Shown: positions 1-9,010, counted from the stretch's first letter. The stretch: 64,000 bases of DNA from Chthonomonadales bacterium (GCA_020849275.1 JADLGO010000063.1:1-64000), one strand, 5' to 3'. Numbers and translations are program-made. The notes: generated by a model from the letters alone, not told the origin.

Positions 1-76
1 CCGCGTCTCGCTACCTACTGCGAGCAAGGGCGCGGGGGCAGTGGGGGCCGGAGCGCCGCTTACACCAACCACCCGC

Positions 77-118
77 GGACATTATCGCTGAGCAATATGT
101 GGACATTATCGCTGAGCA
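77..118. repeat. Two 18-bp direct repeats at the left edge
   Basis: The 18-mer GGACATTATCGCTGAGCA occurs at 77-94 and again at 101-118, a period of 24 bp. The copies are separated by ATATGT. The repeats are less GC-rich than the surrounding DNA. Short tandem repeats of this kind are found at the termini of some insertion sequences, especially IS21-type elements, so this may be the edge of an element whose transposase lies left of the window; that is inference. The rest of 1-255 holds no convincing gene. Confidence 0.5.
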
Positions 119-255
119 GGAACAGAGGCGCGCGCCGTCGGGCGCGCGCACCGTCGGGGCAGGTGAAGCGCCTCTGCGCGGTGAACCGTCTCGCGGGCGC
201 CAGGCGACGCCGCCGGGCGCGCCAGGCCGCGCCCATACCGCATCAGGAGCACGCC

Positions 256-1104
256 ATGCCAGCGACGTCCGTGGCCGGAACGCGCGTCCGGCGCGCCGTC
301 GTCCCCGCCGCCGGCCTGGGGACACGTCTGCGACCGATCACCAGCGCCATCCCCAAGGAGATGCTGCCCGTCGGGCGCAAGCCCGTTCTGGAGCACGTCG
401 TCGACGAGTTGCGCGCCGCCAGGATCACCGAGGTGGTCTTCGTCATCTCGCCCGGCAAGGAGGTGGTGCGCGCCTACTTCGGCGATGGCTGTAACCGCGG
501 CGTGCGGTGCGCCTATGTCGTGCAGCCGGAGATGCTCGGCCTTGGCGATGCGCTCCTTCGCGCCGAACCGTTGGTGGCGGACGAGCCCTTCGCCGTGGCG
601 TTCGGCGACTGCATCGTGCAGGCGCAGACGCCACCGTTGGCCCGGTTACTGGCCGCCCAGGCAGAGAACGCGTGGGATGCCGCCGTCCTGGTGGAGCGCG
701 TGCCCCGCGAGAGCACGTCGCGGTACGGCGTCGTGTCCCCCACGCCGGGCGCCGACGCCGCCGCAGCGTTCGCGATTCGGGACGTGGTGGAGAAGCCGCG
801 CCCGGAGGAGGCGCCGAGCGATCTGGCCGTCGCTGCCCGATGGGTCCTTTGTCCGGCCGTTTTCGACGTCATTCGGCGCACCCCGGCGGACGCCAACGGC
901 GAGGTCGGTCTGACCCAGGCCGTCCGCCTGCTGCTCCGCGAGGGCGGCCGGGTCGGCGCCGTGCGCCTGCTGGCCGGCGAGCGGCGGCTGGACATCGGCG
1001 CCTGGCGGACCTACCTGGCCGCAGCCGCCGAGGCGGCCATCGACGATTCGGAGAGCGGCCCGGCCGTGCGCGATCTCCTCGCCGAGAGGATCGAGCGGCC
1101 ATGA
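256..1104 (+). CDS. galU: UTP-glucose-1-phosphate uridylyltransferase family protein
   Basis: This 282-residue cytoplasmic nucleotidyltransferase probably makes UDP-glucose from UTP and glucose-1-phosphate. The N-terminus carries the nucleotide-binding loop GLGTRLRP followed by PKEMLPV. The middle carries VEKPRPEEAPSDLA, close to the GalU signature around the sugar-binding Lys, and the C-terminus has DIGAWRTYL where GalU has its DIG segment. The ATG at 256 is chosen because AGGAG lies six bases upstream (245-249) and the homologous sequence begins just after it; a longer frame reaching to 97 looks like spurious Arg-rich sequence. The stop overlaps the next start (ATGA), so the two genes are probably translationally coupled. 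Length matches GalU (about 290). A dTTP- or CTP-using relative cannot be excluded. Confidence 0.8.
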   Translation: MPATSVAGTRVRRAVVPAAGLGTRLRPITSAIPKEMLPVGRKPVLEHVVDELRAARITEVVFVISPGKEVVRAYFGDGCNRGVRCAYVVQPEMLGLGDALLRAEPLVADEPFAVAFGDCIVQAQTPPLARLLAAQAENAWDAAVLVERVPRESTSRYGVVSPTPGADAAAAFAIRDVVEKPRPEEAPSDLAVAARWVLCPAVFDVIRRTPADANGEVGLTQAVRLLLREGGRVGAVRLLAGERRLDIGAWRTYLAAAAEAAIDDSESGPAVRDLLAERIERP

Positions 1105-2117
1105 TCGGCGTGATCATCGCCGGCGGGCCCGGCACGCGGCTCCATCCGCTCACCTACTGCCGCCCGAAGCACCTCCTCCCGCTCGGCAACCGTGCCTTCC
1201 TAGAGTACCAGGTGGCGCTGCTGCGACGCCACGGCATCGCCGAGGTCGTTGTCGCCACAAGCTACCTGGCCGAGCAGATCGAGGCGCACTTCGGCGACGG
1301 GTCACGCTTCGGCGTGCGGATGCGCTATGCCGTCGAGCGTGAGCCGCTGGGGACCGGCGGAGCGATCGCCAACGCTGCGGGCCCGGTCGCCGGAGCCGCC
1401 CTCGTTCTCAACGGCGACATCCTGACCGACTTCGACCTGGCCGCGATGCTGCGCGGACACCGCGACCGCGGCGCCTGCGCCACCATCGCGTTGCGACGCG
1501 TGCGCCGGCCGCATGGGTTCGGCGCGCTCACACTCGATGGCGCCGGAAGCGTCACGCAGTGGCGAGAGCCCTCCGAGGAGGCCAAGCGGCTCGCCGCCGC
1601 GCACACCGGCCCGCTGGAGGAGGCGTCCGACCTGATCAACGCGGGGATCTACGCGCTGGAGCCTCCGGCCCTCGAGGCGATCCCGCGCGGGCGCGCGTCG
1701 TCCATCGAGCGCGAGGTGTTTCCCGCGCTCATCGCGAGCGGCGCGGGCGTCGCCGGCCACGAGGGCCAGGGGTACTGGATGGACATCGGGCGCCCCGCCC
1801 AGTACCTGGCCGCGAGCGCGGCCGTGCTGGGGCGCGCCGTTGCCAGCGACGTGGACGCGACGGCCGTGAACGCGAGTGCCCGCCTGGCCCCCGACTCCTC
1901 GCTAGACTCCCTGACGAGCGTGGGAGCGGGCTCGAGTGTGGGCGCCGGTTCGCGGGTGACAGCGAGTATAATACTGGACAACGCCGTGATCGGGGAGCGC
2001 GTCCAACTGGACGGGACGATCGTCGACACGGGGGTGCGGATCGGCGACGACGTGACCGCTCGTCCGGGCACCGTCCTCGCCGCCGGCACCATCGTCGGGC
2101 GCGGGTCCCGGCTGTAG
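1101..2117 (+). CDS. Mannose-1-phosphate guanylyltransferase-like nucleotidyltransferase with left-handed beta-helix
   Basis: This 338-residue sugar-nucleotide pyrophosphorylase overlaps the upstream gene by four bases. The N-terminal catalytic domain (about residues 1-235) shows GGPGTRLHPLT, the PKHLLPL loop, GTGGAI and the metal-binding LNGDILTDFD segment. MDIGRPAQYL follows near the domain end. Residues about 250-338 have the spaced small and hydrophobic residues of hexapeptide repeats, which form a left-handed beta-helix in GMP-PP and GlmU-like proteins. The substrate is probably a hexose-1-phosphate plus GTP or UTP, but sequence alone does not fix it. It has a paralogue two genes downstream (3405-4454). 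Confidence 0.8.
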   Translation: MIGVIIAGGPGTRLHPLTYCRPKHLLPLGNRAFLEYQVALLRRHGIAEVVVATSYLAEQIEAHFGDGSRFGVRMRYAVEREPLGTGGAIANAAGPVAGAALVLNGDILTDFDLAAMLRGHRDRGACATIALRRVRRPHGFGALTLDGAGSVTQWREPSEEAKRLAAAHTGPLEEASDLINAGIYALEPPALEAIPRGRASSIEREVFPALIASGAGVAGHEGQGYWMDIGRPAQYLAASAAVLGRAVASDVDATAVNASARLAPDSSLDSLTSVGAGSSVGAGSRVTASIILDNAVIGERVQLDGTIVDTGVRIGDDVTARPGTVLAAGTIVGRGSRL

Positions 2118-2160
2118 GCCCGCGGAAGTCGGCGGCGCGCACCGCCCCGGAGGGCACAGA

Positions 2161-3312
2161 TTGCACGTTGGTCTCGCGGACCCGGCGGCGCAGTACCACA
2201 GTATGCGCACCGAGGTCGACGATGCCGTTCGCTCGGTGCTCGCGAGCGGACGCTATATTCTGGGCCCCGAGGTGGCGTCCCTCGAGGAAGAGATCGCGGA
2301 GGCCTGCGGGGCCGCCCACGCGGTCGCCGTCAACTCAGGCACCGATGCGCTGCTGCTCGCGCTGCGAGCGCACGGCGTCGGCCCCGGCGACGAGGTGGTC
2401 ACCACGCCCTTCACCTTCGTGGCGACCGTCGAGGCCATCCTGCACGCCGGCGCCCGGCCCGTCTTCGCGGACATCGACCCCGACACGTTCGGTCTGGACG
2501 CCGAGGCCACCGCAAGTCGCCTTACCCCGCGCACCCGCGCGATCCTTCCAGTCGACCTCTTCGGGCAGATGGCCGACCGCGCGAGTTTCGAGCGCCTTGC
2601 GGGCGAGCGCGGCCTCGCGCTGATCTGGGACTCGGCGCAGGCCATCGGCGCGCGGCTCGGCGGCCGGCGCCTCGGCGAGCACACCGGCTCCTGCACGCTC
2701 TCCTTCTTTCCAACGAAAAACCTGGGGGCCTGCGGCGACGGCGGCATGGTGCTCACGAACGACGCGGCGATCCGCGACCGCCTCCTGCGCCTACGGTTCC
2801 ACGGCAGCGCGGGCGGCTACCTCTATGCCGACGTGGGCTACTGCAGCCGGCTCGACGCGCTCCAGGCCGCCATTCTGCGCGTTAAGCTCCCGCACCTCCC
2901 CGGATGGACGGAGGCGCGCCGGCGCCACGCGGCGCGGTACCGCGAGTTGCTGGCCCGCTCGAGCGCGCACCTCCCCGTCGAGCGACCGGGCTCCTATCAC
3001 ACCTACCACCAGTTCACTCTGCGGCACACCGAGCGCGACGGCCTCAAGCAGTTCCTCGCGGCGCGCGGCATCGACTCGGGCGTCTACTACCCGCTGCCGC
3101 TCCACCTCCAGGAGGCCTTTGCCTTTCTAGGAGGCCGCGCGGGCGACTGCCCGCAGGTCGAGCTCGCATCGCGCGAGGTGCTCTCGATCCCCGTCTATCC
3201 GGAGCTGACCGGTGAGCAGCTCTCCTATGTGGCCGAGGCCGTGCTCGCTTTCGACGAGCAGACCGGCGGCCGCGCCACGGGCGCCGGTGCTCGCGGCGCA
3301 GCGGGGGGCTGA
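2161..3312 (+). CDS. DegT/DnrJ/EryC1/StrS family PLP aminotransferase
   Basis: This 383-residue sugar aminotransferase belongs to the family that transfers an amino group from glutamate to keto-sugar nucleotides. The PLP lysine is K186 in SFFPTKNLGACGDGG. VNSGTDALLLAL (cofactor phosphate binding) and WDSAQAIGA (Asp that binds the pyridine nitrogen) are also present. The start is TTG at 2161, supported by GGAGG seven bases upstream and by a normal family N-terminus (GLADPAAQYHSM). It lies between two nucleotidyltransferases, consistent with an amino-sugar nucleotide for a surface glycan. No dehydratase or ketoreductase gene that would supply the keto-sugar is seen in the window. Confidence 0.88.
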   Translation: MHVGLADPAAQYHSMRTEVDDAVRSVLASGRYILGPEVASLEEEIAEACGAAHAVAVNSGTDALLLALRAHGVGPGDEVVTTPFTFVATVEAILHAGARPVFADIDPDTFGLDAEATASRLTPRTRAILPVDLFGQMADRASFERLAGERGLALIWDSAQAIGARLGGRRLGEHTGSCTLSFFPTKNLGACGDGGMVLTNDAAIRDRLLRLRFHGSAGGYLYADVGYCSRLDALQAAILRVKLPHLPGWTEARRRHAARYRELLARSSAHLPVERPGSYHTYHQFTLRHTERDGLKQFLAARGIDSGVYYPLPLHLQEAFAFLGGRAGDCPQVELASREVLSIPVYPELTGEQLSYVAEAVLAFDEQTGGRATGAGARGAAGG

Positions 3313-3404
3313 GGGCACGATTTCCCGCACCCTCTCCCGTAGTTCCTGCGTTGCCGCGCGCGTTGCCCGCGCCAGCGTGGACCTGGACATGAGGAGTTCC
3401 GACG

Positions 3405-4454
3405 ATGAAAGCGATGATCCTGGCCGCCGGAGTGGGTTCACGGCTCGACCCGCTGACGCGAAACCTGCCGAAGCCGCTCGTGCCGATCGTAAACCGCCCC
3501 GTGATGCAGCATATCGTGGAGCTTCTGCGCAAACACGGCTTCACCCATATAATGGTCAACCTGCACTACCTCGGCGACCAGATCGCGGAGTACTTCGGCG
3601 ATGGAAGCCGATTCGGCGTGAACATCCACTACTCGCATGAGGACCAGCTCTGGGGCGATGCCGGCAGCGTGAAGCGAGTGGAGGACTTCCTCAAGGACGA
3701 CACCTTCATCGTAGTGGGAGGCGACGATCTGGCCGATCTCGACCTCACGCGACTCGTCAAGACCCACCGCGACAAGCGCGCCCTCGCCACCATCGCCCTC
3801 TCCCTCGTGGACGACCCCTCGGAGTACGGCATCGTCCTGATGAACGAGGAGGGCCGGATCACGCGCTTCCTCGAGAAGCCCAAGGGCGAGTTCATCTTCT
3901 CCAACACGGCCAACACCGGCGTCTATGTCTTCGAACCCGAGGTCTTTGAGCTCATTCCGCGCAACACCTTCTACCTCTTTGGCAAGAGCTTCTTCCCCCA
4001 GATGCTGGAGCAGAAGCGCCCGCTCTACGGGCATCTGACCGCCGCGTACTGGATGGACGTCGGGAACCTGGATATCTACCGGCGCACGCACATCGACGCG
4101 CTGGCCGGCAGGGTGGGCATCAACTTCCCGATGCCCGAGGTCCGCAAGTACGTCTGGATCGGCAGCAACGTGGACATCGACCCATCCGCCGAGATCGGCT
4201 ATCCCGTCGCCATCGCGGACGACTGCCGCATCGAGGCGGGCGCGCGCGTGCTGGAGCACACGGTCCTCGGGCATGGATGCGCGGTTGAGCAGGGGGCCGT
4301 GGTGAAGGAGTCGATCCTCTGGGACGGCGCGGTCGCGATGCGCAACACCTGGCTGGAGCGCTGCGTGGTCGGCCGCGGGTGTCACGTGAAGACGAATGCG
4401 GCGATCTTCGACGGCGTGATCGTCAACCCGCAGCGCGGCGACAACCACGGCTGA
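3405..4454 (+). CDS. Sugar-phosphate nucleotidyltransferase (GDP-mannose pyrophosphorylase-like)
   Basis: This 349-residue protein is a paralogue of the product at 1101-2117. The catalytic domain carries AAGVGSRLDPLT, NLPKPLVPI, WGDAGSV and VVGGDDLADLDL. MDVGNLDIYRRTH precedes a C-terminal region (about 250-349) rich in hexapeptide-like Ile/Val/Gly/Cys spacing, expected to fold as a left-handed beta-helix. An AGGAG motif stands upstream of the ATG. It is the last gene of the cluster and is followed by a perfect 16-bp stem at 4477-4520. The likely reaction is NTP plus sugar-1-phosphate to NDP-sugar; GTP/mannose is the best guess, and glucose or heptose is possible. Confidence 0.82.
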   Translation: MKAMILAAGVGSRLDPLTRNLPKPLVPIVNRPVMQHIVELLRKHGFTHIMVNLHYLGDQIAEYFGDGSRFGVNIHYSHEDQLWGDAGSVKRVEDFLKDDTFIVVGGDDLADLDLTRLVKTHRDKRALATIALSLVDDPSEYGIVLMNEEGRITRFLEKPKGEFIFSNTANTGVYVFEPEVFELIPRNTFYLFGKSFFPQMLEQKRPLYGHLTAAYWMDVGNLDIYRRTHIDALAGRVGINFPMPEVRKYVWIGSNVDIDPSAEIGYPVAIADDCRIEAGARVLEHTVLGHGCAVEQGAVVKESILWDGAVAMRNTWLERCVVGRGCHVKTNAAIFDGVIVNPQRGDNHG

Positions 4455-4476
4455 GCGCGACGGCGCCCGGGCCTGA

Positions 4477-4520
4477 CGTGGGAAGGGCCGGCCCCCTGGC
4501 GGGCGCCGGCCCTTCCCACG
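4477..4520. terminator. Perfect 16-bp hairpin between convergent genes
   Basis: CGTGGGAAGGGCCGGC (4477-4492) is exactly reverse-complementary to 4505-4520, with a 12-base loop. It sits 22 bases after the stop of the nucleotidyltransferase and 21 bases before the stop of the convergent lipoprotein gene, so it could end transcription from both sides. No U-tract follows on either strand, so it is a U-less hairpin. Confidence 0.75.
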
Positions 4521-4541
4521 CGTCACCGCGTCCCCCGCCGG

Positions 4542-5447
4542 TCAGGGAACCAGCGTGAGGTTCACAGTGACAGGTCTGTCCGGCCGCTGCAGCGTCACAT
4601 CCTGCGTCTTCGTCTGAAAGCCCACATGTTCCGCGCGCACCGCGTAGGCACCCGCGACCACCCAGAAGCCGTAGGCGCCGTCGGAGGCGGTCTGGCGGGT
4701 CGCCACCGTCGAACCGGTGGACCGATCGATGAGCGTCACCGTGGTGCCAGCGAAGTCCGTGGCGCCCTGCACGGTGATGGCGCCCCGGATGTTCGAGGGT
4801 CCGCCCGGGATGCCGCCGACCGGCGGCGAGATGGGGATGTCGCCCAGGTCGTTATCGCTGGGCGGGTTACCGGGCGGGCCCAGGGGCAGGTCAAGGGAGA
4901 TCGGCTTGTCCTCGAACCCCTGAGCCGTCACGAGGCCGACCGGCTCCGTCGTGCCGCCGAGGCCGACGGGCAGCCCCGTGAAGCGAAACGCGCCGTCGGC
5001 GCCCGTGACCTGAACCTGGCCGGACAGGCGGACCCGCGCGTTCGCCACGGGCGCGAACGTGTCCACCCGCACGATTCGACCGACGGCGGTAGCCGTGTAG
5101 CCCTGGCTTGAGAGGAACAGGTCGCCGAGGTCGGTGCGGGTGTTCGCCGCGAGCGTCGGCAGCGGCTGGCGCAGTTCCGGCGCGCCGGAGGCGGTCACCA
5201 CGATCTCCGTGGCGGTCGACGCGACGCCGGTGAGCACGAACGTACCGTCGACGGCGGTGGTCGCCGAGCGCCCCCCGACTCTCACCGTAGCCGGCGGGTC
5301 CGGCGGCTGGTTGGTCGAGACGAGGAGTACGCGCCCCGCCACGTCGGCCGGCGGCGCGCCCCCGCCCCCGCCCCCACATCCGCACAGTGCAACCACCAGC
5401 GCGGCCAGGGCGGCGGCCCCCAGCCGCCATGTTGCATGCGTCGTCAC
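4542..5447 (-). CDS. Lipoprotein with carboxypeptidase-regulatory-like repeats
   Basis: This 301-residue probable surface lipoprotein starts at GTG 5447, chosen because a run of six G lies five bases upstream and the signal peptide follows directly. The signal is a hydrophobic stretch ending in LCGC, a possible lipobox, followed by a Gly-rich linker. Three segments resemble the CarboxypepD_reg beta-sandwich (VAGRVLL, VGRIVRVDTFAPVANARVRL, IRGAITVQG), each with a DGxF/Y turn (DGTFVLTG, DGAFRFTG, DGAYGFWV). Such domains bind or display; no catalytic residues are seen. It follows the large secreted protein closely, so the two may be co-transcribed and act together at the cell surface. An upstream ATG at 5516 lacks a ribosome site. 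Confidence 0.7.
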   Translation of the reverse strand: MTTHATWRLGAAALAALVVALCGCGGGGGGAPPADVAGRVLLVSTNQPPDPPATVRVGGRSATTAVDGTFVLTGVASTATEIVVTASGAPELRQPLPTLAANTRTDLGDLFLSSQGYTATAVGRIVRVDTFAPVANARVRLSGQVQVTGADGAFRFTGLPVGLGGTTEPVGLVTAQGFEDKPISLDLPLGPPGNPPSDNDLGDIPISPPVGGIPGGPSNIRGAITVQGATDFAGTTVTLIDRSTGSTVATRQTASDGAYGFWVVAGAYAVRAEHVGFQTKTQDVTLQRPDRPVTVNLTLVP

Positions 5448-5517
5448 GAGGTACCCCCCATACCTGGCGCGCCGTCTGGACGGGCGCCGCGCGGACTGTG
5501 AGCGAGCGCTGGCCATC

Positions 5518-8500
5518 TCAGCGCACCACCGTGACGGGCTGAACGACGCGCGCGACCTCGCCCTCGGGGGTGCGCGCGGTCACCTGCACCATGTAGACGC
5601 CCGCCGGCACCGCGATAGCGCGATCGTCGCGAAGATCCCAGAGCATCCGGTTGGCTCCCCGGGAGACGGCCCGGCCGACGCCGAGCCGCCGCACAGTGCG
5701 CCCGTCGGCCCCGCGAATCTGCGCGTCAACAGTAGCGCCGGCCGAGAGGTCGAAGCCAATCTCGACCGCACCGCCCGGCGAGCGCGATGCGCGCGCCGCC
5801 AGGTTCAGGATGCGCAGGCCCGCCGCACCGCGCAACTCGGCCGTCACCTGGAACCGCCGTGTGGCCGAGGCGCCGGACACGAACGCGTAGCTGGAGGAGC
5901 CGTTCAGGTACTGCCTGCGGCCGGTGGCCACGTCCCGCAGCAGGAGGCGCAGCGAGCGGGGCACGCGGGCCACGCCCGCCCAGGCGAGCGTGTAGGTCTT
6001 GCCTGGCGCCGGCGTACTGACCGTCACGTCCCAGGTGGCGGGCGCGTTGAGGGCGCGAATGTCCGCGAAGTAGTCGCCCGCAACGCCGCCCCACTCCGGG
6101 TGGGCCATGGCGACGGAGGGCACGGCGCGCGTGAAGTCCGGGGGTCTTGCGGCGTCGAAATGGGCATCGTAGCCGGCCGAGGCGCCGTCTGCCTGACCTA
6201 TGTAGGCCGTCGCGCCGACACCGTCGGGCCCTCGCACCGTGAGCGGCACGGCCCACCCGGCGGGCGCCGCGGCGGAGGCGGACCGCGTCGACGCGGCGCG
6301 CGAGCGCGCGGCCTGCGTCGCCGGACTCGGGTACGTGATCGTCACTCCCTCCGACACGAGTACGCGGATCCAGTAGCCCTGCCATGGCTCCAGCGTGCTC
6401 GCCGGGACGTAGCCCAGCGTCTGGTCCCAGCGCCAGACCGCCACCTGGCCCACCGTCGGCACCGCCTGCGCGACGATCCACCCGCGCTCAATCGCGGCAG
6501 CCAGGTTCACCGGCACGTTGTCCGCCTGGTACTGGAACTGCAGGTTGGCGATGGGAACCGCGGTCTCGTAGGGATTCCCGATCTGGTTCCATCCGTGCAG
6601 CAGGGCCAGCGACACCTCGCTCTGGTCGGTAAGCACGCGGCCTTTCACCGTGGCGCTGACCGCGGAGCCGAAGTTGGACCAGTAGCCCTTGCCGGGCTGC
6701 AGCGGGTCGAGCGTCGGGTACCGCAGGTACTTGTCGTCGCCGGTGAGCGTCTGGCGCCACTGGGCGAGAAGCAGATTGCCCTCGTTGAAGAGCGGCTGGC
6801 CCGTCGTCGGGTCCAGGAGCGCCTCGGCTGCCTTGGGCCGCAGCGGCTGGATCGGGAAGGAGATCATTGCCGGCCCAGCCGCGAAGATATGCGTGCGGCC
6901 CTGCACCGGGTCATCCACATGGAACTCGACCACATACTCTCCATAGCCCGTGTTGACGCGGCGGCTCGTTGCGTTGCCCTGCGAGTCGGTGAAGGTGATG
7001 GTTGCCCGGCGCGGCTGGCTGAAGATGGCGGAGTCGATCTCGGAGCCGAACGCGCCCTGGCGCACGTCGATCTCGGCGCTCTGGATCCCGTCGGCCTCCA
7101 TGCGGATCGTGCCGGTGTCCGCGCCAACCACCACGCCCCAGAGGTTGTTCCCGACGCCCTTGCCCGTCGAGCGCGGCGCCACCTGGAGCCGCACGTTCTC
7201 GTTGTTCACCGGGAAGTCCATTGTGACGCGCATGCGGCCCTCCAGGCTGGGCTCGCCGCCGATGGTGGCGAAGAAGGTGGGCGCGACTGCCCCCATCCCA
7301 TCGCGAATGTCGACGCGCTCGTACTGCGCGCCAAGGAACAGGCGCGAGGTGAAGTTATAATCCCAGTAGATCGGGTAGCACGTGCCGCTGAGGCCCAGCT
7401 CGTCGCTGTTGCCGCTCGTGTCGAAGGCGGTGCGGAAGTAGCTGAGAATTACGGCGACGGCGAAGTCGTCGTCCGCAGTCGCCTCCGGCCGCAGCGCCGA
7501 CACCTGTGCGTACAGCTTGGCGCCGGGCGACACGCTGGTGTCGAGCACATACTGACGAACGTACCAGCTCTGGAAGTCCATGCCCTCCACGGTCGGCGTC
7601 CCATCGTTGGCCAGCGCCCGGGCTGCCAGGTCGCGCAGGGCGGGCACGTTGTTGGCCAGCGCCGGGTTCGTCGCGAGGGCGGCGTAGTAGAGTCCGTTGA
7701 ACGTGCGGAAGAAGCTCGGGTCCTCGGCGGCAACCTTCAGCCATGCCGAGCCCGCCATCTGGAGCCGTGGCACGAGCATCACCGGGAAGGCGGCCGTGTT
7801 CGCCTCGGTGTTCGTCTTGGAGACCGGATAGAAGCGGTCGTTGCCGAGCGGCTGCTGGTTGAGCAGCGCGTAGCGGTCGAGCGCTACCCACAGAGGGTCA
7901 GCCACCGAGAGGTCGCCCAGAGACCCGCCAAATACCTGCGACGGCGTGTTGCGAAGGATCGGCAGTACGCTGCGCACGGTAACCAGGGTGGCGGCCCGCG
8001 CCATGCCGCGCTCCCAGGCATCGTACGAGATGGACCTGGCCCCGTGGAAGGCGAGCGCCAGCATCTGCGTCAGGCTCAGAATGGTCGTCTGAGCGGAGCG
8101 GTATTGGGCGAACGTGATCTCCCGCGTGGAAGCGTTGAACACGCCTCCGGAGAGGGCATTGGGGTCCGTGATTCCCTGGCCGACCGGCAGGTTGTCGCCG
8201 TTCACGAGGGTAACGGTGCCGGTCCAGGCCGGCTCGCCGTAGACGTTACGCAACTCGGGCAGGATGACCGTGAGGGCGGCCTGAAGATCGGCCTGCCAGG
8301 CGGCGGGCCAGCTCCCCTCCGTGCCGGCGGCCGGGAAGGTGAAATCGAGCGTGTTCGCCCGGCCGCGTGTCGCGGCGGGCGGCGGCGCGAGGCGGCCGTC
8401 ACGGCGAACCAGGACCAGGTCCGGCACGGCAGGCGTCAACTCGCCCCGATAGCGGAACGTGCGCCGCATGTACTCGACGGCGCGCGCCACGGCGGAGGCC

Positions 8501-8718
8501 CGGGCCCGCCGCGCGCGGTTCACGCGCGCGGCCACGGCGCGCCGCACCGCGGCATGGTCGGCGCCGGCCGGCACGTCCACGATCAGCGCCTGCATGGGGC
8601 CGGAGGCCACGGTGGAGAACGGGGCATTGCTCACATTGCGGTACGTCTGCTGGGCCAGCGCGGAGGGACCGGCGAGCGCAAGGACCAGCGCCGCCACTAG
8701 CGGGTACCGTGTACTCAC
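5518..8718 (-). CDS. Large secreted protein with C-terminal FlgD-like Ig domain
   Basis: This 1066-residue exported protein has a signal peptide (STRYPLVAALVLALAGPSALA, cleavage near AQQ). The GTG start at 8718 has GAGGAG about ten bases upstream. The first half (to about 480) is mostly helical and includes LALAFHGARSISYDAWERG, which looks like a gluzincin helix that has lost HExxH. The middle has repeated beta segments with GKGYW and GYWIRV. The last 85 residues match the FlgD-type Ig fold (DLSAGATVDAQI, VPAGVYMVQVTA), often used for surface anchoring or sorting. I do not recognise a known enzyme family. The adjacent lipoprotein may be a partner. Confidence 0.6.
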   Translation of the reverse strand: MSTRYPLVAALVLALAGPSALAQQTYRNVSNAPFSTVASGPMQALIVDVPAGADHAAVRRAVAARVNRARRARASAVARAVEYMRRTFRYRGELTPAVPDLVLVRRDGRLAPPPAATRGRANTLDFTFPAAGTEGSWPAAWQADLQAALTVILPELRNVYGEPAWTGTVTLVNGDNLPVGQGITDPNALSGGVFNASTREITFAQYRSAQTTILSLTQMLALAFHGARSISYDAWERGMARAATLVTVRSVLPILRNTPSQVFGGSLGDLSVADPLWVALDRYALLNQQPLGNDRFYPVSKTNTEANTAAFPVMLVPRLQMAGSAWLKVAAEDPSFFRTFNGLYYAALATNPALANNVPALRDLAARALANDGTPTVEGMDFQSWYVRQYVLDTSVSPGAKLYAQVSALRPEATADDDFAVAVILSYFRTAFDTSGNSDELGLSGTCYPIYWDYNFTSRLFLGAQYERVDIRDGMGAVAPTFFATIGGEPSLEGRMRVTMDFPVNNENVRLQVAPRSTGKGVGNNLWGVVVGADTGTIRMEADGIQSAEIDVRQGAFGSEIDSAIFSQPRRATITFTDSQGNATSRRVNTGYGEYVVEFHVDDPVQGRTHIFAAGPAMISFPIQPLRPKAAEALLDPTTGQPLFNEGNLLLAQWRQTLTGDDKYLRYPTLDPLQPGKGYWSNFGSAVSATVKGRVLTDQSEVSLALLHGWNQIGNPYETAVPIANLQFQYQADNVPVNLAAAIERGWIVAQAVPTVGQVAVWRWDQTLGYVPASTLEPWQGYWIRVLVSEGVTITYPSPATQAARSRAASTRSASAAAPAGWAVPLTVRGPDGVGATAYIGQADGASAGYDAHFDAARPPDFTRAVPSVAMAHPEWGGVAGDYFADIRALNAPATWDVTVSTPAPGKTYTLAWAGVARVPRSLRLLLRDVATGRRQYLNGSSSYAFVSGASATRRFQVTAELRGAAGLRILNLAARASRSPGGAVEIGFDLSAGATVDAQIRGADGRTVRRLGVGRAVSRGANRMLWDLRDDRAIAVPAGVYMVQVTARTPEGEVARVVQPVTVVR

Positions 8719-9010
8719 GGGTGATGTGCTCCTCGCGGGTGAATGGTGGACGCGCGCCCCTGCCCCGGGGGAGGGGGCGGGACGCATACCAGAGGCTCTA
8801 TACTATTACGCGGGGCATGTCGTCGGCGGTTCCCCGTCCCCGGCGCCGCGCGCGGCGTTGACAAGCCGAACGCGCCGCGGGTAGATCAGGCATGAAGCAG
8901 TTCGCCCGCCCACGAGCCTGGCGGCCGCGCCCTTGCCGGGCCCCGAGAGCGATGAGGAACCCACGCGTGGTGGAGATGCGCGAGCGCGGCCCGGGAGCGG
9001 CCGTCCGCCC
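8719..9010. other. Divergent intergenic region
   Basis: These 292 bases separate the minus-strand secreted protein from the plus-strand kinase and must hold both promoters. The only AT-rich patch is CTCTATACTATTACG at about 8796-8810, which gives a TATACT hexamer on the + strand and TATAGA on the - strand; neither has a convincing -35. The frame upstream of the kinase ATG is open to 8933, but it is Arg/Gly-rich and unlike the family. Nothing else is seen. Confidence 0.4.

Noticed and set aside
1967-1972. TATAAT inside the nucleotidyltransferase gene (similar hexamers at 3547 and about 7356)
   Set aside because: They are in conserved coding sequence, without -35 elements and without a gene that would use them.
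5134-8700. A plus-strand open frame of about 1188 codons antisense to the large secreted protein
   Set aside because: It is a high-GC shadow frame: rich in Arg, His, Gly and Ala with no domain or signal peptide, while the minus strand has a signal peptide, ribosome site and an FlgD-like domain.
8933-9010. Extended start of the sugar kinase
   Set aside because: The extra 26 residues are Gly/Arg/Pro-rich and the ASKHA strand begins after the ATG at 9011.
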